A stretch of 46,629 nt of DNA from an uncultured Clostridia bacterium (GTDB taxonomy: Bacteria; Bacillota; Clostridia; UBA1381). Below are positions 25,014 to 33,299 of this stretch, piece by piece (the first letter of the stretch is position 1; every line of letters starts with the position of its first letter). The stretch lies in contig CAJFNT010000099.1 in the NCBI GenBank assembly GCA_904395315.1, positions 1 through 46,629 of the forward strand, in the 5' to 3' direction. A model generated the notes under the pieces. That model was not told the origin of the DNA. It saw nothing but the letters and a program-made list of their open reading frames with translations, and searched no databases. A program made the translations under genes and the position numbers.

Positions 25014-25124
25014 TATTTGGATTTTCAGAGGGCGGTTGCCGCATATCACGGCGCCGCTCGTGTTTTATACATATGGCGCGGAAGCGTTTTCTTCGGTAAG
25101 ATAAAGCAATGAAAGGATTTTTTT

Positions 25125-25946
25125 ATGTTAGGATATATGGGACCTGACGGAACATTCTCACAGCAGGCGGCAGTGGAATGGTCCGGGGGCAGAGAGGAAC
25201 TTAAGGAGTTCCCTACGATCGCCGCGGCGATAAAAGCAGTGGACAGCGGACAAATAGAGAAGTGCATAGTTCCGATAGAGAACAGTTTGAACGGGAGCGT
25301 GACTCTGACTCTTGATACTCTCGCATTCGACTCGAATGTATATATAACAGATGAGCATATACTTAGGATCGCTCAGAACCTTATGGTGAAAAAAGGAGCG
25401 TCTGTTTTTGATATAAAAACAATAATATCGCATCCGCAGGCGCTTGGACAGTGTTCAAAAATGCTTGAAAGAGATTTTGCGGGGGTGGAATTAAAAGCTG
25501 TAGAATCGACAGCAAGAGCGGCGCAGATAGCGGCGGAAAGCGACGGAAGTGTTGCGGCGATAACTTCGGAAGTCACAGCATCATTGTATGATCTTGAAAT
25601 AGCCAGAGAGGCGTGCAACGATAACAACAATAATTTTACAAGATTTGCTGTGATCGGTAAGCAGAGAAATCTCAGTGTTTCGGGACATGATAAGACATCT
25701 ATTGTTTTTTCTACCGAGCACGCTCCGGGATGCCTTTACAGAGCCCTCGGCGTTTTTGCGCGCGAGAATATAAATATGCTAAAGATCGAGTCAAGGCCTG
25801 TGAAGCGCGAGATCGGAAAATATGTGTTTTTTATAGACATTGAGGGAAATGCTGACGATGCGCGTATCTATTTTGCTCTTGAGAACGTGCGTGAAAATTC
25901 GATGTTCTACAAGTTCCTCGGCAGTTACCATTACAGTGAGATATAA
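25125..25946 (+). CDS. pheA: prephenate dehydratase
   Basis: This enzyme converts prephenate to phenylpyruvate in phenylalanine synthesis. It is a monofunctional 273-residue form, lacking the chorismate mutase domain. The catalytic PDT part (about 1-180) has YMGPDGTFSQQAA, PIENSLNGSVTLTLDTL, SHPQALGQC and the NNNNFTRFAVIGK loop with the catalytic Thr-Arg-Phe. The C-terminal ACT domain (about 190-270) contains the Phe-binding ESRPVK segment, so feedback inhibition by phenylalanine is likely. The 111-bp gap from aroF holds no clear promoter. AAAGGAT lies before the ATG. Confidence 0.95.
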   Translation: MLGYMGPDGTFSQQAAVEWSGGREELKEFPTIAAAIKAVDSGQIEKCIVPIENSLNGSVTLTLDTLAFDSNVYITDEHILRIAQNLMVKKGASVFDIKTIISHPQALGQCSKMLERDFAGVELKAVESTARAAQIAAESDGSVAAITSEVTASLYDLEIAREACNDNNNNFTRFAVIGKQRNLSVSGHDKTSIVFSTEHAPGCLYRALGVFARENINMLKIESRPVKREIGKYVFFIDIEGNADDARIYFALENVRENSMFYKFLGSYHYSEI

Positions 25947-25957
25947 ACAGCAAAAAG

Positions 25958-25988
25958 AAAAACCATCGCATAGTCCGCGGTGGTTTTT
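25958..25988 (+). terminator. intrinsic terminator after pheA
   Basis: A 12-bp stem (AAAAACCATCGC / GCGGTGGTTTTT, one wobble pair) with a 7-base loop and trailing T run. Confidence 0.85.
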
Positions 25989-26131
25989 GTAATATGAATA
26001 TAGCATGCTCAAGCAATGCTATTGTTATTATACACTGTTTTATAGAAAAATTCAAGTCTTATAAGAAAAAAATTAAGTCAAATTTATATAAATTTTTTCT
26101 AAATTATTTTATAATTATAGACATACAGGGA

Positions 26132-26160
26132 TTGACATAGCGGTATTTAAATGATATACT
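26132..26160 (+). promoter_or_regulatory. sigma-A type promoter for the Rrf2/IscR gene
   Basis: TTGACA (26132-26137), a 17-bp spacer and TATACT (26155-26160). Confidence 0.75.
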
Positions 26161-26230
26161 TAAGTCATATATAAATAATATGAATTCTAATTTGACTGCT
26201 CTCAGGCAGCTTAAGGAGGAAACCAAATAT

Positions 26231-26659
26231 ATGAAGATATCCACAAAAGGCAGATATGCTGTCAGACTTATGATAGACATAGCAAAAAATTCGGGAGAAG
26301 GATATGTGTCATTGAAAGATGCGGCAGAACGTCAGGGAGTATCTCTGAAGTATCTTGAACAGATAGTTACGATACTTGGAAAAGGAGGGTTCTTGAGCAG
26401 CCAGAGAGGCGCTCAGGGCGGATACCGGCTGAAGGGCGATCCCGATGAATATACGGTCGGTGATATTCTGAGAACGACGGAGGGCGGAATGGCTCCTGTT
26501 GCATGCCTTGAAGATGATGCTGAGGAATGCCCGAGAGTGGGTTCATGCCCTACAATAAAGCTATGGAAAGGACTTTACGAGAATATCATGGACTATCTCA
26601 ACAGCGTCACTATAGCGGATCTTTTGAACGGAGAAACTTTTCCTTGTAATGATATGTAA
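26231..26659 (+). CDS. Rrf2 family regulator, IscR-like with three cysteines
   Basis: A 142-residue winged-helix repressor or sensor. The N-terminal HTH (STKGRYAVRLMIDIAK, LKDAAERQGVSLKYLEQI) is typical of Rrf2. The cysteines Cys92, Cys100 and Cys106 are spaced like the 2Fe-2S ligands of IscR, so the protein may sense Fe-S status. The ATG at 26231 is chosen because AAGGAGG precedes it; an in-frame ATG at 26180 lies before that site. In many Firmicutes this gene heads an iscS-iscU-mnmA operon; here a terminator follows at once and it stands alone. The symbol is withheld because targets are not known. Confidence 0.88.
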   Translation: MKISTKGRYAVRLMIDIAKNSGEGYVSLKDAAERQGVSLKYLEQIVTILGKGGFLSSQRGAQGGYRLKGDPDEYTVGDILRTTEGGMAPVACLEDDAEECPRVGSCPTIKLWKGLYENIMDYLNSVTIADLLNGETFPCNDM

Positions 26660-26663
26660 AGAA

Positions 26664-26697
26664 AAACGGGCACCGAGATCAATGAGGATGCCCGTTT
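26664..26697. terminator. bidirectional terminator between convergent genes
   Basis: A perfect 9-bp repeat (AAACGGGCA / TGCCCGTTT) with a 16-base loop between the IscR-like gene and the flavoprotein gene. Confidence 0.75.
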
Positions 26698-26727
26698 AAA
26701 AATATATTAAAGTATATCAAATATGGA

Positions 26728-27345
26728 TCATCTTATGAAATTTGTTTTTATTGGCGCCGATGTTTCGGGTATGTTTATTCCTGCCTTCTTTCCGGCATCG
26801 ATACATTTTATCAGCCACGCCATATTTATTCCTAAATTGCGCATAGTCTGAAGCCCCTCTTCATCTTTTTGCACATCTTCAGGCTTGCTGCCGTGAACAG
26901 TGTTCCAATATGTAGATGAAACTACAGGCATCTGTTTGAAAGTGAAATATTTATTCAGTCCGTCTATTGCGGCTGTGGTGCCGCCTCGTCTTGCTGAGGC
27001 TACTGCCGCTGCGGGTTTATGCGCAAGAGAAGGACAGATGCCGAACAGACGGTCAAGAAGACAGTAAACGGAGCCGTTTGGTGATGCATAGTATACGGGG
27101 GTCCCTACGACAAGTCCGTCGCATTCAGCCATCTTATCGGATATTTCATTTACTCCGTCATCAAAAACGCATTTGCCGGTTTTGGAGCAGCCGCCGCATG
27201 CTATACAGCCGTGTATGCTTTTGTTGCCGATCCAGACTATTTCTGTATCGATCCCGTTTTCGTTAAGTGATGATGCCACCTCGGAAAGCGCGGTGTATGT
27301 GCAGCCTTTTTCGTGAGGGCTGCCGTTGATAAGTAAAACCTTCAT
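26728..27345 (-). CDS. NAD(P)H-dependent FMN reductase / flavodoxin-fold protein
   Basis: A 205-residue flavoprotein of the flavodoxin-like NADPH-dependent reductase group. It has the FMN phosphate-binding loop LINGSPHEKGCTYTAL near residues 5-20, a cysteine-rich segment CIACGGCSKTGKC near 54-66 often seen in these clostridial proteins (a two-electron or Fe-S-like module), and the VVGTPVYYASPNGSVYCLLD segment. The true substrate is unknown. The ATG at 27345 is preferred because AAAGGAG stands upstream, and the first residues are MKVLLINGSP. It has its own consensus promoter at 27447-27475. Confidence 0.88.
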   Translation of the reverse strand: MKVLLINGSPHEKGCTYTALSEVASSLNENGIDTEIVWIGNKSIHGCIACGGCSKTGKCVFDDGVNEISDKMAECDGLVVGTPVYYASPNGSVYCLLDRLFGICPSLAHKPAAAVASARRGGTTAAIDGLNKYFTFKQMPVVSSTYWNTVHGSKPEDVQKDEEGLQTMRNLGINMAWLIKCIDAGKKAGINIPETSAPIKTNFIR

Positions 27346-27446
27346 TTTATGAAAACTCCTTTCGTTAGGGGATCGTCCCCCGAATCGTTCCATTGCAGTA
27401 AGGGAGGACCGAGATCCGCTCAGTTATCCGTTTCGGATACTTATTT

Positions 27447-27475
27447 ATTATATATTATTCGTTCTCCATTGTCAA
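27447..27475 (-). promoter_or_regulatory. consensus sigma-A promoter for the flavoprotein gene
   Basis: On the minus strand, TTGACA (27475-27470), a 17-bp spacer and TATAAT (27452-27447). Confidence 0.8.
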
Positions 27476-27511
27476 GATGCCGCATTGCGACGATCGGGAC
27501 AGATCGATCTA

Positions 27512-27518
27512 TGTCGAA
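27512..27518 (+). promoter_or_regulatory. Spo0A box 1
   Basis: TGTCGAA, the exact 0A-box consensus, about 210 bp before the spo0A start. Confidence 0.6.
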
Positions 27519-27537
27519 TTTTTTATGGTTCGGAATA

Positions 27538-27544
27538 TTCGACA
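27538..27544 (-). promoter_or_regulatory. Spo0A box 2
   Basis: TTCGACA, the reverse complement of TGTCGAA, 26 bp from box 1. Confidence 0.6.
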
Positions 27545-27579
27545 ATATATAACCGAAATATACTGTGTTTCGATGCTGC

Positions 27580-27587
27580 TGTCGACA
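27580..27587. promoter_or_regulatory. Spo0A box 3, palindromic
   Basis: TGTCGACA, a palindrome that reads TGTCGAC on both strands, one mismatch from the 0A box. It lies 139 bp before the spo0A start. Its location with two exact boxes suggests autoregulation. Confidence 0.55.
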
Positions 27588-27725
27588 CTCAAAATTTAGT
27601 TTTTTATTGAAAAGAGTTGTTCTCTATGGTAATCTTATAGTGCAATTCGGAAAAAAACAATGAAAAATAAGCAAAGCGCCAGAAAAATGAGAGGCGCGTG
27701 ATTTTTTGCGGAAAGGATATTGAAA

Positions 27726-28502
27726 ATGGAAAAGATCAAAGTGTTGATAGTAGATGACGATGCGAAATATGCAAACGAATTTATCGAGTATCTCAAGACG
27801 ACTGAGGACCTTGAGCAGGTAGGGTTCGCTCTTGACGGAGAAGAAGCGTTTGCTATGATAGAGGAAACTGCTCCGGATGTGGTGGTGCTCGATATGATAC
27901 TGCCAAAACTCGATGGTATAGGCGTTTTGAGAAGGGTAAGCGGAGCTGATATGAAAAAGAAGCCGCTGTTTATAGTGAATTCAACATCATCATTGCCGAG
28001 CCTTTATAATGTTGCGGCACAGCACGGCGCCTCATATTTTATGATAAAGCCTCAGTCGCCGGAGAGCATCTGCGGCGCGGTGAGGGATCTGTGCGGAAAC
28101 CGAAGAACAGCCGATACTGAGATCGTGCGTCCAGCGCCGGATAAGACATACGACCTGGAGTCGATAGTTACAGAATTTATCCACGAGCTTGGAGTGCCGG
28201 CGCATATCAAAGGATATAATTATCTTAGAACTGCAATAATGATGGTCGTAAAAGATATGGATCTTTTGAATTACATAACAAAGGAGCTTTATCCTGAGGT
28301 CGCAAAAGCGTATAAAACAACGTCAAGCAGAGTCGAGCGAGCGATACGTCATTCCATAGAAGTAGCATGGACAAGAGGAAAACCGCAGACTATGAATGAG
28401 GTTTTCGGATACACGATAAATACAGGCAAAGGAAAACCCACCAATTCAGAGTTTATAGCGATGGTCGCAGACAGGATAAGACTTAAGATAAAGCCAAGAT
28501 AA
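27726..28502 (+). CDS. spo0A: sporulation transcription factor Spo0A
   Basis: The master regulator of sporulation initiation, 258 residues. The N-terminal receiver domain (1-120) has the acidic pocket VDDD near 9-12, the phosphorylation site Asp56 in VVLDMILP, and Lys in [10 protein letters not shown]. The C-terminal DNA-binding domain (about 145-258) contains the invariant helix [19 protein letters not shown] that contacts the 0A box. ATG 27726 follows AAAGGAT by nine bases. spoIVB, which usually lies just upstream in Bacillus and Clostridium, is not there; a flavoprotein gene on the other strand is. Three putative 0A boxes lie upstream. Confidence 0.98.
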   Translation: MEKIKVLIVDDDAKYANEFIEYLKTTEDLEQVGFALDGEEAFAMIEETAPDVVVLDMILPKLDGIGVLRRVSGADMKKKPLFIVNSTSSLPSLYNVAAQHGASYFMIKPQSPESICGAVRDLCGNRRTADTEIVRPAPDKTYDLESIVTEFIHELGVPAHIKGYNYLRTAIMMVVKDMDLLNYITKELYPEVAKAYKTTSSRVERAIRHSIEVAWTRGKPQTMNEVFGYTINTGKGKPTNSEFIAMVADRIRLKIKPR

Positions 28503-28534
28503 AAATAAGGAGGCTGTCACTTTTAGTGCAGACC

Positions 28535-28560
28535 GCAACATAGCATAAAAGCTATGTTGC
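28535..28560 (+). terminator. hairpin downstream of spo0A
   Basis: A perfect 10-bp inverted repeat (GCAACATAGC / GCTATGTTGC) with loop ATAAAA. No T tract follows, so termination efficiency is uncertain; it may instead be part of the repeat element. Confidence 0.45.
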
Positions 28561-28565
28561 TACGA

Positions 28566-28615
28566 ACAAAACGCGCCGATCGTGGTATATACATACACTG
28601 TCGGGCGCGTTTTGT
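28566..28615. repeat. large inverted repeat in the spo0A-phospholipase intergenic region
   Basis: ACAAAACGCGCCGA (28566-28579) and TCGGGCGCGTTTTGT (28601-28615) pair with a single bulged base and a 21-base loop. The right arm merges into the dispersed repeat copy B. Confidence 0.6.
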
Positions 28616-28645
28616 CCGTTCTGCATCTAAAATCGAGCAGCCCTA
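28605..28645. repeat. dispersed intergenic repeat, copy B
   Basis: Matches 17475-17516 (TGCATCTAA and GCAGC core) at about three quarters of positions with a one-base indel. The two sites are 11 kb apart and both are intergenic. Confidence 0.55.
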
Positions 28646-28682
28646 TGCGATCCTTAACGCAACAGCTTCTTTTTGTGTATCA

Positions 28683-29348
28683 TTAATAGTCGAGAAATCC
28701 CTTTTTTTTAAGGTCGAAATCTATAAGCTCAACAGCGCAGTTTATAAATCCGGCTATTGTTTTTTCGTCAAGATAATTATATTTTCTGTCAAGTATATGC
28801 CCTGTAGGGTCGGCATAGTAATCATATATGTAATGTATCTGAGCCGTAAGCTGTCCCGGTTCATAATATGGCATATAATCTTTTACATTCCCGGCATCGC
28901 GTATATATTTGTAAGGTATGAACGACGGGTTGTCACGTAGAAACTTAAAGTCGAGATCATACCAGTCAACCTTTATTTTTTTCAGGAAACCCGGATCCTT
29001 TTTAAATTCTTTATCATATTTTATCGTAGACGGCAAATATACCATCATAGACCATATTATATCGGTTATAAGATGTATGTAATATCCGAGATAAAAATAA
29101 TAGTCGGAATTTTTTTGTTTATCAGTAAGATATTCTGAAGCGAATTTCCAGTATTCGCAGTAAAGCTTTATTCCTCCGGGCGCCCAATGCGTTACCTCCG
29201 ACGGCGGCGTGAAATCTCCTAAACTGTCCTTTTCTCCATATCCGCAGTCGGGAGCTACAGAGCCGAGTGAAAATTCTTTCGGATACGGTATCAGGCCGCG
29301 TTTTAGGTATTCATCGGCTATTCTGAGATGTACTATCCAGGTTGCCAT
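28683..29348 (-). CDS. zinc-dependent phospholipase C-like protein
   Basis: A 221-residue protein of the bacterial zinc-dependent phospholipase C/S1-P1 superfamily (PF00882 type). The start MATWIVHLRIADEYL, the SLGSVAPDCG block, THWAPGG and GYYIHLITDIIWSMM carry conserved Trp, His and Asp residues expected as zinc ligands. No signal peptide was seen, unlike secreted clostridial alpha-toxins, so it is probably an intracellular or membrane-proximal hydrolase. The ATG at 29348 has AAAGGAAG about ten bases upstream; a longer frame is AT-rich and unconserved. Its substrate is unknown. Confidence 0.85.
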   Translation of the reverse strand: MATWIVHLRIADEYLKRGLIPYPKEFSLGSVAPDCGYGEKDSLGDFTPPSEVTHWAPGGIKLYCEYWKFASEYLTDKQKNSDYYFYLGYYIHLITDIIWSMMVYLPSTIKYDKEFKKDPGFLKKIKVDWYDLDFKFLRDNPSFIPYKYIRDAGNVKDYMPYYEPGQLTAQIHYIYDYYADPTGHILDRKYNYLDEKTIAGFINCAVELIDFDLKKKGFLDY

Positions 29349-29430
29349 TGATAAAAACTTCCTTTCTCCGGTATCGAACATTGAATGATACTCTAAAATA
29401 TCGCAGTGAGTATTTTTCTGCCTGCAATAT

Positions 29431-29458
29431 ATTATAAAACAATAGACAATGAAAATCA
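29431..29458 (-). promoter_or_regulatory. possible promoter for the phospholipase C-like gene
   Basis: On the minus strand, TTGATT (29458-29453), a 16-bp spacer and TATAAT (29436-29431). Confidence 0.5.
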
Positions 29459-29537
29459 ATGATCAAACTGACGATTTTACATATTACTGAGTGTTAACAC
29501 CTTGTAGCAATTACATAATAATGCCTTATGTATATAA

Positions 29538-29566
29538 GGAAAAGGACTCGGAAACAGTCCTTTTCC
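29538..29566 (-). terminator. terminator of the YtxH-like gene
   Basis: A perfect 11-bp stem (GGAAAAGGACT / AGTCCTTTTCC) with a 7-base loop. On the minus strand it follows the YtxH-like stop by 14 bp and is trailed by TTATATAC. Confidence 0.7.
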
Positions 29567-29579
29567 GAAAAAATCGGGT

Positions 29580-29762
29580 TCAGTGGAACATTCCTATGGC
29601 AGTATCGAGCATGCATCCCATGTTCTTGAATACACCTTCGGTCCTTTTCATGAATCTGCTCCTCTGTCTGTCCGATATTGGATCGGCAAGCATTGTGACC
29701 GCCGCACCGACAATAAGTCCCGCTGTTACTCCCTTAAAAAAGCTTACGCTTCCTGATGTCAT
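29580..29762 (-). CDS. small YtxH-like membrane protein
   Basis: A 60-residue protein with one membrane helix (FFKGVTAGLIVGAAVTMLAD) followed by a basic amphipathic tail (PISDRQRSRFMKRTEGVF). This helix-plus-tail layout fits YtxH-type stress or envelope proteins, mostly uncharacterised. The ATG at 29762 has GGAAAGGGG about ten bases upstream; the longer frame would add an unlikely arginine-rich leader. Confidence 0.65.
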   Translation of the reverse strand: MTSGSVSFFKGVTAGLIVGAAVTMLADPISDRQRSRFMKRTEGVFKNMGCMLDTAIGMFH

Positions 29763-29816
29763 AAAAAATTCCCCTTTCCGCCTCATTCGAATACCTGTGT
29801 CTGTTATATGAGGCAA

Positions 29817-30029
29817 GTATATTAGTATTTTAAGCTTTGTCGGGCAAATTATTCGCGGCAGGATGCGGAAATGATTTCTGATGCGGATATGAAAGTCTCT
29901 AAGATCATGGTTTCACAGATAATATCATGATACGAATGTCGAAATCGTTAAAAACTGACACAAAATATATCGGATTTATTAATTAAACGTTAAAACATGC
30001 AAAAAAGACGATAAATTATTCGGAAGGTA
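29817..30029. other. AT-rich divergent intergenic region
   Basis: Between the YtxH-like gene and the DUF1015 promoter no gene, hairpin or recognisable motif was found, apart from general AT richness. Confidence 0.45.
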
Positions 30030-30057
30030 TTGACTAATTTAGAATTTATGATATTAT
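30030..30057 (+). promoter_or_regulatory. possible promoter for the DUF1015 gene
   Basis: TTGACT (30030-30035), a 16-bp spacer and TATTAT (30052-30057). It would give a 5' UTR of about 115 bases. Confidence 0.5.
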
Positions 30058-30180
30058 ATAAGTGAGGTATTATGAATAATATCAAGATATTTAGTTCATT
30101 ACGGGTGATTGTAAATACATTATAAATTGTATTGAGTATAGAAGATTTGAGATTTTGGGCTATTTAAGGAGTTGACGGAT

Positions 30181-31494
30181 GTGGCAAATATTAAGCCTTT
30201 AAAGGGATATAGATATAATAAAGAAAAGACGGGGGATATTTCTACCGTTATAGCGCCTACGCAGTATAATATAAGCGATGAGGAAAAATCGAAGCTTTAT
30301 GAGATGAATGAATACAATGCCGTAAGGATATTTGACGGTGTTGAATATGACACCGACACGAAGGATAATAATAAATATACGCGCGCGGCGGAATATCTTC
30401 AGAGCTGGATCGAGCAGGGGGTTTTGGTACGCGATCAAGAGGATACTATTTACCTCTATGAGGAAACGATCGAGCTTCATGGAAATAGATACCAAAATAT
30501 GACATTTGTGGCGCTCTTGGAGTTGGAGGAGCTTGGCACGGGTAATATAAGAACGTGTGAGGAGATCCGTGAGATGTCTAAGCGCGACCGCTATGAGCTG
30601 CTTTCAAAGACGAATGCTGATATGAGTATGATAACATGTCTTTATGTAGAGCGGGATAAACAGCTTTTGAATTTGATGAATGAGCTGAGCCAGAGAGAGC
30701 CTGATATGGACTTTGACACTTTTGACGGAATGCATCAGAGACTATGGAAGATAACAGATAAGTCAGTTATCGATGAGATAGTTGAAGGATTCAGTGAGCT
30801 TCCTCTGTATATAACAGACGGTCAGACCCGTTATGAGACATGTATACAGTATAGAAATTTCATGAAAGCAAACAATCCTATGCACACGGGAAAGGAATCA
30901 TACAATTATACGCTTGTATCCTTGGTGAATTCTAATTCCGACGGTGTGGAGATAATGCCGGTGCACAGAAAAATCAAATTACCGCGCGGCTTTTCGGAGG
31001 AGTTTTTTATTGCCGCTGTCCAGGATCATTTCAAGATAGAAAAGATCATTGTGGATTCACAGGATGACAGCCTTATCGAAACAATGAAAAAACAGATACA
31101 GACTAAAAGAGCAGAGACGAAATTTGGACTGTATCATGATGGTGACTATTTTTACCGGCTGACTCTTATCGATAATGATTATATCAAAAAAGAGCTTCTT
31201 CCAGAGATGTCGAAGGCCTATTGCGGGCTCGATTCGGTAGTTTTGAGAAAGCTCATCATAAATGATATATTTGGCATACGCGATGATTATGAGGATCTTG
31301 TGTCAACGTCTATGAGTGCAAATGAGTGTTATGAGGACGTAAAAGCCGGCAGAGCTGATCTCATGATAATACTTAATCCTGTTCGCGTTGAACAGATAGA
31401 GAGTGTGACGGCGGCCGGGGAGAAGATGCCGTATAGGTCGATCAGTATTTATCCAAAGCCGTCTGTGGGTGTGATAATAAACATAAAGGACTGA
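30181..31494 (+). CDS. DUF1015 family protein
   Basis: A 437-residue protein of the DUF1015 family, common in anaerobes, often near serine or 2-oxoacid metabolism genes and probably an uncharacterised enzyme. Typical DUF1015 segments are ISTVIAPTQYNISDEEK near residue 19, YNAVRIFDG, LYITDGQTRYETCIQYR (the central DGHHRxxTA-like block, here DGQTRYETC) and the C-terminal ADLMIILNPVRVEQI segment. The GTG at 30181 is chosen because AAGGAG lies nine bases upstream; a TTG at 30172 is right on that site. The DGH histidine pair of the usual motif appears as QT here. Confidence 0.82.
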   Translation: MANIKPLKGYRYNKEKTGDISTVIAPTQYNISDEEKSKLYEMNEYNAVRIFDGVEYDTDTKDNNKYTRAAEYLQSWIEQGVLVRDQEDTIYLYEETIELHGNRYQNMTFVALLELEELGTGNIRTCEEIREMSKRDRYELLSKTNADMSMITCLYVERDKQLLNLMNELSQREPDMDFDTFDGMHQRLWKITDKSVIDEIVEGFSELPLYITDGQTRYETCIQYRNFMKANNPMHTGKESYNYTLVSLVNSNSDGVEIMPVHRKIKLPRGFSEEFFIAAVQDHFKIEKIIVDSQDDSLIETMKKQIQTKRAETKFGLYHDGDYFYRLTLIDNDYIKKELLPEMSKAYCGLDSVVLRKLIINDIFGIRDDYEDLVSTSMSANECYEDVKAGRADLMIILNPVRVEQIESVTAAGEKMPYRSISIYPKPSVGVIINIKD

Positions 31495-31501
31495 TCATAT
31501 G

Positions 31502-31527
31502 AGCGGAGCGTCTAAGTACGCTCTGCT
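31502..31527 (+). terminator. probable terminator after the DUF1015 gene
   Basis: AGCGGAGCG and CGCTCTGCT pair with one wobble, with an 8-base loop, and a short T run follows. Confidence 0.65.
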
Positions 31528-31590
31528 TTTCTGCGTGTATACCGGCATATAAATTTTCAGGAACGTGGTATGTGTATTTCAAATTCAGTC

Positions 31591-31619
31591 TTGAAAATGC
31601 GTGTTTTTTGTTGTATAAT
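31591..31619 (+). promoter_or_regulatory. sigma-A type promoter for the ABC-F/thyA unit
   Basis: TTGAAA (31591-31596), a 17-bp spacer and TATAAT (31614-31619). Confidence 0.75.
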
Positions 31620-31685
31620 TGTATAGGAATTCGTGGATATCGTTATCCCGAGAAATTTTTAAATACTGTTTTATGAGGTTTTTGT

Positions 31686-33299
31686 ATGATAACTGTAAAC
31701 AATTTGAGTGTTAATTTTGATGGACAGCCGCTGTTTAAGGACGTAAACTTAAAGTTTACACCTGGAAACTGTTACGGCGTTATCGGTGCAAACGGCGCTG
31801 GAAAATCAACTTTTCTTCGCGTGCTTTCAGGTGACCTTGAGTCATCTACAGGTGACGTTTCAATTCCGCCTGATTGCCGTATGTCTGTTTTGAAGCAGGA
31901 TCATTTTGAATTCGATGAATATTCAGTGCTCGATACTGTCATAATGGGCAATAAGAAGCTTTATGATATAATGAAAGAAAAAGACGCGCTCTATATGAAA
32001 GAGGATTTTACCGACAAGGACGGCTTGAAAGCCGCAGAGCTTGAAGGTGAGTTCGCGGAAATGAACGGCTGGGAGGCGGAGTCAGACGCGTCGAAGCTTA
32101 TACAGGGACTTGGACTTGACGAGAGTGTTCTGTATATGCAGATGAGCGAGCTTGGCGGAAATGAAAAGGTCAAAGTGCTGCTTGCGCAGGCTTTGTTTGG
32201 CAATCCTGACATTATTCTGCTCGACGAGCCGACAAACCATCTCGACATAAATGCTGTTGAGTGGCTGGAGGATTTTCTTCTCGATTATGAGGGAACTGTT
32301 ATTGTGGTATCGCATGACAGATATTTTTTGAATGTGGTATGCACTCACATGGTAGATATTGACTACGGCAAGATAAAGATGTATGTCGGAAACTATGAGT
32401 TTTGGTATGAGTCTTCACAGCTCGTACAGAAAATGATAAAGCAGCAGAATAAACGAAATGAGGAGAAGGTCAAGGAATTACAGACTTTTATCCAGCGTTT
32501 CTCGGCAAATAAATCTAAATCAAAGCAGGCGACAAGCAGAAGAAAGATGCTTGAAAAGCTTTCTGTGGAAGAGATGCCGGCTTCATCGCGCAGATATCCG
32601 TTCGTGGGATTTGAAATGGATAGAGAGGCGGGAAAGGATCTGCTCACGGTCACTGACGTGACAAAGACGGTCAATGGCGAAAAGGTCATTGACGGTATAT
32701 CATTTACCATGAACCACGGAGATAAGATAGCTGTGATCGGTGAGAACGAGCTTGCTGTTACGGCGCTTCTTGAGATGCTGGCGGAGGAGGCTGAGCCCGA
32801 CTCGGGAAATATTAAATGGGGAGTGAGCACTTCGCGCAGTTATTTCCCAAAGGATAATTCAAAGTTTTTTGACGGCTGTGACTTGAACTTGTGTGACTGG
32901 TTAAGACAGTATTCAAAACCGGGCTTTGAGACACAGAATGAAACGTATATACGCGGTTTCCTTGGAAGAATGTTGTTTTCGGGCGATGATGTATTCAAGC
33001 CTGTAAAGGTGCTTTCGGGAGGCGAAAAGGTAAGATGCATGCTCTCACGCATGATGCTTTACGGTTCAAATGTGCTTATACTTGATCAGCCTACAAACCA
33101 TCTTGACCTTGAGTCAATAACGGCGGTAAACAACGGTCTGTGCGCGTTCAAGGGGAATGTGATATTTGCGTCACATGACCATGAGTTTATGAACACGATC
33201 GCAAACAGAATAATACGCATAAATCCTGACGGGTCAATAACAGACCGTATGTGCACATATGATGAGTACCTTGAAAAGGTAAAGAATGGAGAATTATAA
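31686..33299 (+). CDS. ABC-F family ATPase with one degenerate nucleotide site
   Basis: A 537-residue soluble protein with two ABC domains joined by a charged, helical linker (about 240-300), typical of ABC-F translation or ribosome-protection factors of the YbiT/YkpA type. Domain 1 has Walker A GANGAGKST (34-42), Walker B IILLDEPTNHLD and an atypical signature ELGGNEK (155-161). Domain 2 has a disrupted Walker A, GENELAVTA (352-360), without the lysine, an intact LSGGEK (443-448), and Walker B LILDQPTNHLD with Gln in place of the catalytic Glu. Its stop overlaps the thyA ATG by one base. Confidence 0.9.
   Translation: MITVNNLSVNFDGQPLFKDVNLKFTPGNCYGVIGANGAGKSTFLRVLSGDLESSTGDVSIPPDCRMSVLKQDHFEFDEYSVLDTVIMGNKKLYDIMKEKDALYMKEDFTDKDGLKAAELEGEFAEMNGWEAESDASKLIQGLGLDESVLYMQMSELGGNEKVKVLLAQALFGNPDIILLDEPTNHLDINAVEWLEDFLLDYEGTVIVVSHDRYFLNVVCTHMVDIDYGKIKMYVGNYEFWYESSQLVQKMIKQQNKRNEEKVKELQTFIQRFSANKSKSKQATSRRKMLEKLSVEEMPASSRRYPFVGFEMDREAGKDLLTVTDVTKTVNGEKVIDGISFTMNHGDKIAVIGENELAVTALLEMLAEEAEPDSGNIKWGVSTSRSYFPKDNSKFFDGCDLNLCDWLRQYSKPGFETQNETYIRGFLGRMLFSGDDVFKPVKVLSGGEKVRCMLSRMMLYGSNVLILDQPTNHLDLESITAVNNGLCAFKGNVIFASHDHEFMNTIANRIIRINPDGSITDRMCTYDEYLEKVKNGEL

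Noticed and set aside
28554-28940. Plus-strand open frame of 128 codons over the spo0A-phospholipase gap
   Set aside because: It runs over hairpins, the dispersed repeat and the antisense of the phospholipase C-like gene, lacks a ribosome-binding site, and has no protein features.
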